In this document: in pieces, positions 13,001 through 22,300 of the stretch
Position numbering within the stretch: the first letter of the stretch is position 1
How the letters are laid out: each line of letters begins with the position of its first letter
NCBI GenBank assembly: GCA_905221605.1
Contig: CAJNDS010002218.1
Span: forward strand, 485,001 to 546,997
Direction: 5' to 3'
DNA: 61,997 nt
Source: Symbiodinium natans
Taxonomy: Eukaryota; Sar; Dinophyceae; Suessiales; Symbiodiniaceae
Notes under the pieces: model-generated
What the model saw: the letters and a program-made list of their open reading frames with translations, nothing else
Told to the model about the DNA's origin: nothing
Database searches by the model: none
Position numbers and translations under genes: made by a program

Positions 13001-16000
13001 CCGGCCACCTCGGGTGTGCCGCGCGTGGGCAACTGGTGCGTGGGTGCTGCGGCGACCTGTCTGCTTCCCGAGGTCCACGTCTTTTTCCCAGGAGACCAGC
13101 CGGAAGCTGTGGGAGACGCGACAGAGGCGTGGTTTGGCCGGGAATGTGGTGCGACGCTCCCTCATGAGCCTCTCCAACTTCCACCTCCTGATGTGGGTCT
13201 CGATGCCTCCCGATATGAGTGGAAGCAGGACTTCTGTGCGCTGCTCAACCTGACCCACTCTCGCCACGAAGGTATTCCGACAGGCCTGTATAGGAAGCTT
13301 CACTGGTGGGACTCCTTGGCAAATAGGGAACTAGCCTTTGCCCAGTTTTTTCCGCGCCCGAGTGAGCTGACGGCCCCCCAAGGGGACCGAGGCGCAGCTG
13401 CAGAGCCACTGCGGCCAGGGTGTCGTCACTTTCTCACGCCTGACTCAGACACATCAGCTTCAGTGGCATTTTACGAGATGTGCTGTAGGCAGTTGCTTCG
13501 GTTAAAGCTGCGAGTCACACTCGTAAGTTCCTCAAGCCTCTGTCAGGTACGTGGACTGTTTTCGCGGAATCAGGCATGGTGGCTCTGGCCTTGGTTGCTC
13601 GCTCTCATGTTCAAGCACTTTCTCAAAGTTAACTTCAGCTGTGTCAGTTATGCAATGTGCCAACGCACGTCGAGCCGTCCCGGTCCCAAGTCCGGGGCTA
13701 GACACACCTATGTGTTTCTTCTCGTGATTTTCTCGACCTTGGTGGTGTCTAGTGGTGTGAGGGTTGGTGGTCAGGGTACCTCCCCGCCACCCGGAGGGGC
13801 TGGTGCTCCAGGTCTCTCTGTTAACAAGGCTGTCCCGAAGCCTAGAGGTAGGAATGTTCCTGACTTGCTGGCTTCCCCCTACCTTCAAAACTGCAAAACG
13901 AGCCTTCCAGAGGGCTCTGCGTCGAGCGCAACTTCATGGTACCACCATGTATCGCGGCCGTTGTCGTACTTTACAGGAACTGGGTGGCCGTCCGGGAGCT
14001 GTGTTCACCTCCAAGGGTCTGCCAGGTTCTTCAACTGCTGCTCCCTCCCGCTCCCCCTATGCGAAGCATGGCCCCCGACTTACCGTGCTTACGCTCAATG
14101 CGGGCGGTCTCTCGCAAGACGCGTGGGACGAAGTGCAGATCTGGATACATGACCAATGCACTCAGGACATCATCCTCCTGCAAGAAACACATTGGTCACA
14201 CAGCAATATGTTCTTTCTCCCTCGCTACATTGTGATCCATTCGGGTACTGCTGGCCATCGTCATCAGGGGTGTGCGATCTTACTATCTAAGCAACGATTC
14301 ACACCCTCGAGAGTGCGGTGGGCGCCCATAGTTCCGGGCCACCTCCTTCACGTGCGGGCCTCTCTGGGAACAAAGCCGGTGGACGTAGTATGTTTGTATC
14401 AGCACTGCTGGAGTCACAACGGGGATACTGCCTCGCTTCTGCAACGAAGGGAGCGTCTCTGGGTACAGCTGGACAAACTTCTCGGAGGAGTTCCGCGGCG
14501 AAACGTGTTGGTGTTGGGCGGGGATTTCAATGTCGGCGGCCGTATGGATGGTCAAGCGTTCGGCCCAGGCACTAAATCTGCCAGAGCGCCCCCTCCCGAC
14601 CAGCCACTCTTTCAGAGTCTGTTGCAGACTCACTCCCTGCAAGCAATCAACACTTGGAAGAGTGGCTTACGTGCCTGTACCTTTCAGAATGGAGAAACGT
14701 TCACTCAAATTGACTTTCTGATTGGCCATGCACATCAGGTTGATGATATGGCTCGTGGCGCTGAGTCGGACCACAACTGTCCTGTCTTGAAGTGGCGGTA
14801 CGGTCCTCTGCACCACCCGGTCTATGGGTCGTTTCCTGCCTGTTGGTATGCCACTGCGCCGGCCACTCCCAGTGTGCCGAAACAGGCAAAGCTTAGCCTT
14901 GCCCAAACTCCTGAAGCCATTCGAGCCTTCCGCGAAAAACTGGCGCTTGCGTTGCCGAACGCTGAAACGCCGCAGGAGCTTAACGACTGTCTTCAAGAAG
15001 CGGCGACACCTCTGATGGTCGAAGAGCCTCGCCCTCCTCTCTCGCATCTTCCACAGGTGCGCGGCTTCGTGGGAGCAATGTGGGAGGCACGGCGTCGTGC
15101 TCTCGAGGTTTCTTGGTCGACTGGTCTTTCAGTGCTTCCTCTGAGCCTGTCAAATATTTGGGATGTGGTGGTGCGACTACACTTCACTGCCCGCGTCAGA
15201 ATGCTGCGCAGTGTCTGGCAGGGCTGGTGCTCGGCTGCGAGATATCTTGCCCTGCGCAGGGCGCTGCGAAAGACCAGTCGTAAGGCGAGGCGGCAAGTGA
15301 TGGACGACCGCATCTCCGCTGCGGCTCAGGCAGAACAACAAGGGGACCGCTCCGCTCTTTTTGCGGTCGTTCGAACGTTCATGCCCAAACAACCGCGGAT
15401 GCGGACCCAGCTTCGGGGTCCGGAAGGCGAGTTGCTCTCCTCTGCAGCTGAAGCAGATGCATATGAGGCATACTGTCGTACGGTGTATGCTCCTGCTCTC
15501 TCTGCGCGGGAAGAGCTCCCACCGCTGGCACCGCCAGCTGAAAACACTGCGCCGCCCGTGTCCCTAACCCTGGAGCACGTCCTCCAGGCTCTCCGGTCTT
15601 TCTCCGCGCGTTCCCCGTCATCTGGCTCCCATCCTGCTCTGCTGATCTGCCCTCACCTCCATCGGCTCTACTTGCGGGCCAGGCCTCCAGCGGCTGTTTT
15701 CCCCCCGCTTTGGGCCGACTCCTGGCTGACTTGGTTGCCTAAGCAGGGGAAGACGGGTACCACCCCAGCGGAGCAACGCCCCATATCCCTGACGGATTTC
15801 GGGGGGAAGGCGGTCACCAAGGCGTTCACCTCCCAACTCCAGCCCACTCTTCGGGAGGCGTTGGCTCCGTGGCCGCAATTTGCTTATCTCGGTGGTCGAT
15901 GCATTGAGCACGCCATCGCCAGAGTAACGGCCCACTGTGTGGCAGTTCGGGATCGTCTTGCTTCCGGAAGAGTGACCCTGAAACAGCGCAGGGCCGGCAG

Positions 16001-19000
16001 TGGCCCACAGGGCCAATGTTATGGGGGAGTTATGGTTAGTGTTGACTGCTCCAAGGCCTTCGACACGGTCGATAGGCAGGTCCTTAAATCGGAGCTGTGC
16101 AGCGCAGGAGTCCACCCTGAGGACGTTGACTTCATTATGCGCATGCACACGGCCATCTCCTATCACCCTGTGCCCAAGGATCCCCGCCGCGCGGTTCACA
16201 GCACACGGGGTGTTAGGCAAGGCTGCGCTTTAGCTCCATCTTTATGGTCGCTCATCACCGTTGCCTTACTGCGTGCCCTCGCGGAGAAATGCGGCACCCA
16301 ATGGGTCACCGACCTTGTCACTATGTATGCGGACGATCTCCTGGAAACCTGGGAGGTGTACACCAGAAAGGACCTGGATCTGCTCATGCAGGCTGTCAGT
16401 CAGAGCTTTCAGCTGCTGGAAGCGCTCGGACTGCAAGTCCAGCCACAGAAGACCAAAGTGGTCCTCGCGCTTAGGGGAAGGCAAGCGCGCCTTTGGATAC
16501 GTCGAGACACCTTGGACACCCCCGATGGCAGAGTCCTTCTTATCCCGACCCCCAACGGGAAGCCACACCATCTGCCAATTGTGTCCTCCATCAAGTACCT
16601 GGGGGTAGTTCTCAGTTATGGCGACTTTGAGGGCGCCACGCTGACACATCGCCTGTCCTGCGCAGAAGCAAATCGCTCTCGTATTCTCCGTATCCTTCAC
16701 TCCCGATCGGTTAGCTTGCGGCGTAGAGTTCAGCTGTGGCGGGCGTGCGTCTTCTCCTCAGCCGTGTATGGCCTGCACGTTGTTGGCCTTTGGCCCAAGC
16801 ATCTCCGCAGGCTGACCGTTGCTCTGGTCAGACACCTTCGGGCAATCGCTGGTAGCCCCTGGAGGCGATCCGGCAGAGGAACCAAACTCTAGTCGAATCT
16901 AGCTGGAGTACCAAAGACCCGCAGGTCTCTCATCCCAGGGTTCTAGGTCGACTCCGAGTGGTAAATGAAGCCCTGACCCGACTCTCAAGTTCGCTTCGGG
17001 CCCAAACTGAGGCTGTTCAAGGCGAGCTCGTCGATCAGGTGCTGCCCTCTCCGCCACGATCTCGAGAGGGAGCTCCGTGGGGTCAGCTGGTACACAGCTC
17101 GGGCGGGCTTAAGGAAGCTCTCTTCCACTGCTGGCATTGCGACCTGTGCTTCGCAGAATTGGCTGCCTTGAAGCGTCATTTGCAAGATGCCCATGATGCT
17201 CACACCCTGCCGGTATCCTCGGAAACGGGTTTTCGGGAACATAGTGTGGGAGGGATGCCGGTCTGTGCGCATTGTCAAGCGGATCTGGTGTCGTGGAATA
17301 ATTTCAAGCGCCACCACCGCTACAGACACTGTCCAGTGCTGTGGCTGCGGACCCAACAGTCTCAAGATGTCTCCCCTCCTCAGGACGATCCTCCCCCCGT
17401 CCCTCCTGTCCCGATGGAGTCATCCACTCTTTCTGCTCCTCAGGCTTGGATTCCTCTCGCAGACTGGCCACAGCTCCGCGACGCCCCCATGAGTCAATGG
17501 CTTGAGATCTTCCGAATTCCCTCGGCAGCTCAGATCTTACGTGAGGGCTGTGCCCAATGTGGGCAATGGCTGGTCAGTATAAAAAGCATCAAACTTCACT
17601 ATAAGCACGTGCACCCAGACATTTACGCCGCATGGGCCAAACCGGCTGCTGCTGATTGTAGGAGATTTGGACGGGTGCTCTCGCCGTGCCCGCACTGTCA
17701 CCAGTCGATCACACGCACTGATATTCACTGTAGCACTTGTCCGGCTCTGTGGCAGGCGAGACTAGTTAGCTATCTCAAAGCAGTTGAGAGTTTTGGAGCA
17801 GAACTGTTATGTTCTTTGTCTTCAGCTTTGCTAGGGTAGGTGGAGTATGCTGCAAAGTCGTCCCTGCCTGCTGGTAGTGTCGCTACGGGGCAGGGTTTGG
17901 GACGTACTGCGGGCATTTTAATGCGAGTACGGAGATGTCACAGTACAGCCAACTGGGCCGGACTCTTCATCGGGTCTGTCTCCCTTTCCGCGCTAGGTAC
18001 TCGACAGAGTGCTGCGATTTCAAAGTCAAAAGTCTCTCTCTCTCACTCTCTCTCTCTTTCTCTCTCGCCTAAACCCTAAACCCTAAACTCTAAGCCCTAA
18101 ACCCTGAATCCTACATCCTAAACCCCTAAATAACCTCTCTCTCACACACAAAGCCCTAGACACCCACGCCTTCGTAAGGCGGCCTCAATCTTGAGCATGC
18201 GAACGCCTGAGCCCTCAACCCGAGATCCGAAACCCCCAGCCCCACACCCTGAATCCCTCAAACCCTAAGCCGTCCAAAGCAATTAAACCCTTACACCCCA
18301 AAGCCCCTAAACCTTAAACCCTAAACCCTAAACCCTAAACCCTAAACCCTAAACCCTGAACCCTGAACCCTGAACCCTGAACCCTGAACCCTGAACCCTG
18401 AACCCTGAACCCTGAACCCTGAACGCTGAACCCTGAACCCTGAACCCTGAACCCTGAACCCTAAACCACCCAAACCAAAAATCCCCAAACCCCTAAAGCC
18501 TAGCAGCCATCAGCCCCATCCGTGCCAGGCCCTTTGGCAATGCCTCCGCAAGGTAGGGTTTAGGGTTTAGGGTTTAGAGTGAAGGGGGTCGGGTTTAGGG
18601 TTTAGTGTCTAGGGTTTAGGGTGCCAAGGGGCGTTTCGGCTGTTTGTCTTTGGGTTTCAGGCTTGTGGCTTTCGGGCTTAGGTCATAGGGACTCAGGATT
18701 TTCAATGGTTTTCGAGCTCGGGGTTGACGGACTTGTGGTTAGGATTCAGGGGTCTGGGTTTGGGATTTTCTAAAGGAGGGACCCTGGTAAGGGCCTTATT
18801 AGGGGTTTTTCAGGGGCTACTTGGGTATATCGGGGCTATATATGGCATACATACGGGTTATCCAGGAGAATAAGTGTTAGGGTCCCTTCTAGGGGTCCCT
18901 CATGACTTGGGGGTTCGGAGCTAGGGGTTCGTGTGAAGGTTTCCTGGTTATTGAATTGCAGACGTGCTCTTTGCTCTTTGTCCGCAGTCACCGAAAGCTC

Positions 19001-19251
19001 AGGTCGGGTCGAGGGTTTATAGGGTTCAGGGTTTAGGGGTTTCAGGTGGGGAGGGGCTCGTCATGTCGAGGCAGGGTCGGTTTGGTCCGATATCAGAAGC
19101 TGGATCATGATGTGATGAGCAATCTCCTCGCCTGCTGTTTTGCCCCACGTAGGGTACCCCGAAAAAACCCCCTCCCCACCCAAAAAGGAGAGACAAGCAT
19201 CCTGATCACAGAAAACCCCCCTCCAGAAGGGTGCCCTAAACCCTCCCCGCC

Positions 19252-19326
<75 letters not shown>

Positions 19327-22300
19327 TGTGCCAGGCCCGACTAGAAGGCCGCGTGGCGGGCCTGGCACAGGGGCTGGATGCAGCGGCTCTGACCCCGGAT
19401 GCTTCCGGTTTGCAGGGTTTTACAGGATTTAGGGTTTACTAAACCCTAAATGTTGTAAACCCTGTAAACCCTGTAAACCCTCAACCCTAATAGGGTTTAG
19501 GGTTTACAGGGTTTAGGGTTTGGGGTTTAGGATTTAGGATTTAGGGTTCAGGGTTTAGGGGAGTCTACCAGGGAGCTTAGGGTTTAGGGTTTATACATGG
19601 CTCTTTGCAGGATTTTGGGGTTTAGGGTTTCGGGGCTTAGGGTTTCATACGACTTAGGGAGTGAAGAGATATGCCCAAGCAAGTGAATGTAGGCCAAGTC
19701 TTAAGGGGTAAAAGGAGGGACCACTGGAAGGGACCCTTCATCTTATTCCCCTATATCTACCATATACCTAAGTAGCCCCTACTGAATATGCCCTAAATAA
19801 GGTCCCTTATAAGGGTCCCTCCTTTTGTCCCGTGAATGTGGGCCAAGAGCTGTGCTCTGTAAGGACCCTAAACCCTAAACCCTAAACCTTAAATCCTAAA
19901 CCCTAAACCCTAAACCCGAAACCCTAAACCCTAAACCCTAAACCCTAAACCCTGAACCCTGAACCCTGAACCTGAAACCCTGATCCCTGAACCTTGAACC
20001 CTAAGGTGGAAGAGAACGGCTTAAACTTCAGCCAAGGAGAGAGTTGCTTGGCAGAAATGCTCGTTGAAGGAAAGTACTTGTAGGTTCAGCCCTAAACCCT
20101 AAACCCTAACCCCTAAACCCTAAACCCTAAACCCTAAACCCTAAACCCTAAACCCTAAACCCTAAACCCTAAACCCCAAAGCCTAATCCCTAAACCCTAA
20201 ACCCTAAACCGTTTACCGGGGTTTACCATATCGGGGGCTGGGTGAAACTCTGAACCCTAACCCGAAAGCCTAAACCCTACATCCAAAACCCTGAGGGTTG
20301 AGGGTTTATTGTCAAGGGTTTATGGTTTATGGTCTGGGATTTAGGGTTTATGGTTTAGGGTGTAGGGTTTCTGTGCAACAGTTTCACAAGTTCCGCGAAG
20401 ATCATCCTCACAAATGGAATCGTAACAGAAGGCGCCTCTGTTCAAGTGTTGCATGGTAGTTCTTGTTGCGGGGACCTCCGTACATCCCCAGTAAACCCTG
20501 AACCCTGAACCCCACACTCCTAAGCCCTAAGCCCTAAGCCCTGAACCCTTCAGTAACCCGAAACCCTGAAACCCAAACCCCTAAACCCCTAAACCCCTAG
20601 ACCCCTAAACCCCTAAAGCCCTAAATCCCAAACCCCTAAACCCCTAAAACCCTAAACACCCAAACCCCCGAACCCCTAATCTTCTAAACCCCTGAACCCC
20701 CAAACCCCTCTGAACCCCTCTGAACCCCCAAAAAACCAAGCCCTCAACCCCAAGCCCTAAACCCTAAACCCGAAACCCCAAACCCCATACCCCTAAAAGC
20801 CTAAACCCCTAAACCCTGCAGACTCCACATTCCAAGGACAGCTGCTGTGCCTCGCACGGGTTCTGATGGAGCGGACGTCGCCTGGCCAAAGAGTTTGGGG
20901 CTTAGGGTTTATGGCGTAGGGTTTAGGGTTTAGGCTTTAGGCGGTTAGGCACCCCCTCGACTAAACTCAAGCCCCCCCAAACCCCCTAAAAGAGCAGTCT
21001 GCCAGCCTTTCCTGGTAACACGCATGATCGGCGCGCGTATGAGAATGCTGACCCCCAGACCCTGAACCCTCAACCCTCAACACCAAACCCCAAGCCCTAA
21101 AACCCCAAACCCCAGATTCCAAGCCCTAGATCCCAACCTGAACTGCCCTAAACGCTAATCCCTTAAACCCCCTTACATCCCCGAAAGCCCCGAAAGCCCT
21201 AAACCCCAAACCCCAAACCCCAAACCCTAAGCTCTAAACCCTAAACCCTAAACCCTAAACCCTAAACCCTAAACCCTAAACCCTAAACCCTAAACCCTAA
21301 ACCCTAAACCCTAAACCCTAAACCCTAAACCCTAAACCCTAAACCCTAAACCCTAAACCCTAAACCCTAAACACAGCCAGGGAAGATGAGGAGCCCCCTC
21401 TTGGGCCCCCACTGCTCCTCTGTGACGAGCCGACAGCGGCTTGCGATCTTGCGACGGAGCCTTGAGGTGAAAACCATGAAATTTAGGGTTGTATTTTGTT
21501 TTCTTGTCATTTTGTTGGTTTGTGGTTTTTAGGGGCTTTTTGGGGTTCTTATGGTTTTTTTGGGGTTTTGTAGTGGTGCTCTTGGGGGCTTTTTAGGAGT
21601 TTTTTCGGGTCCTGATGGCTTTTAGGGTTTTTTTTAGGTCTCGTTAGGGGATCTTTCGGAGTTTCTAAGGGCGGGTTTAGGGCTTTTGGTTTTAAGGGCT
21701 TCAGGGTTTTTTGGTGGTTTAAGGCTTCAAGGGTTGCTTGAGGTGGACCAGGGCTCTGAGGTTTTGGGGTTTTGGGGCTTAAGGGTGAGGGTTTGGGGTT
21801 TAGGGTTTAGGGTTTAGGTTTTAGGGTTTAGGGTTTAGGGTTGTTTAAGGTTTTTTAGGGGTTTAGGGGATTCAAGGGTTGTTTAAGGGTTGAGAAGTTT
21901 AGGGGTTTCAAGGGTATATCCCTTTCTCTGCAGACATTCTTTGTTTCAAGGATCGGCACATCCACGACACGCTGCTGCATGGCCTTGACAAGGACGGGCG
22001 TGAGCTGCGACTTGGGTGTTGGTCCTCCTTCTTCTTCTTCTTTTTGTTTTGACTCCTGTTGAGGATTTATAGGGTTTATACTCTTGTTGAGGGTTTATAG
22101 GGTGTACAGGGTTTACAGGATTTATGGGGTTTATAGTTTAGGGTTTAGGCTTCTTTTCTCTTTTTCTACCTCTTCTCGTTGAGGGCCCTTCGCGCGTTCG
22201 TCTTCCTCTTGCCGGATGTATGGGGGTCCTTTGGGAGGGGGGGTTCAAGGGGGGTACGTAACTCCAGGTTCCCTAACTATACTCCCCACTACTCCCGAAG

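Larger units (their letters stand above)
9930..18070 (+). mobile_element. Non-LTR (LINE) retrotransposon, about 8.1 kb, with Tpt1 domain
   Basis: A continuous stretch free of telomere repeats between two CT microsatellites, with high coding density on the + strand. Order: 5' leader (10000-10777), basic/proline-rich ORF1 plus a Tpt1/KptA domain, a second proline-rich ORF, then APE-like endonuclease and reverse transcriptase, then C2H2-type zinc fingers. There are no LTRs. No poly-A tail is seen at the 3' end; it ends in CT repeats. At least two frame breaks (near 11100-11200 and 16860-16890) mean this copy is either inactive, frameshifted, or spliced. It lies inside an intron of the ABCC gene, same strand. 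The exact termini and target-site duplication cannot be resolved because both ends fall in CT repeats. Confidence 0.93.

Noticed and set aside
13531-14152. C-terminal part of the 796-codon LINE frame
   Set aside because: Overlaps the endonuclease ORF, and its sequence is no longer protein-like beyond about 13530.
19046-19432. Poly-proline/glycine ORFs
   Set aside because: Created by the C71 tract; the real exon here uses 19335-19400.
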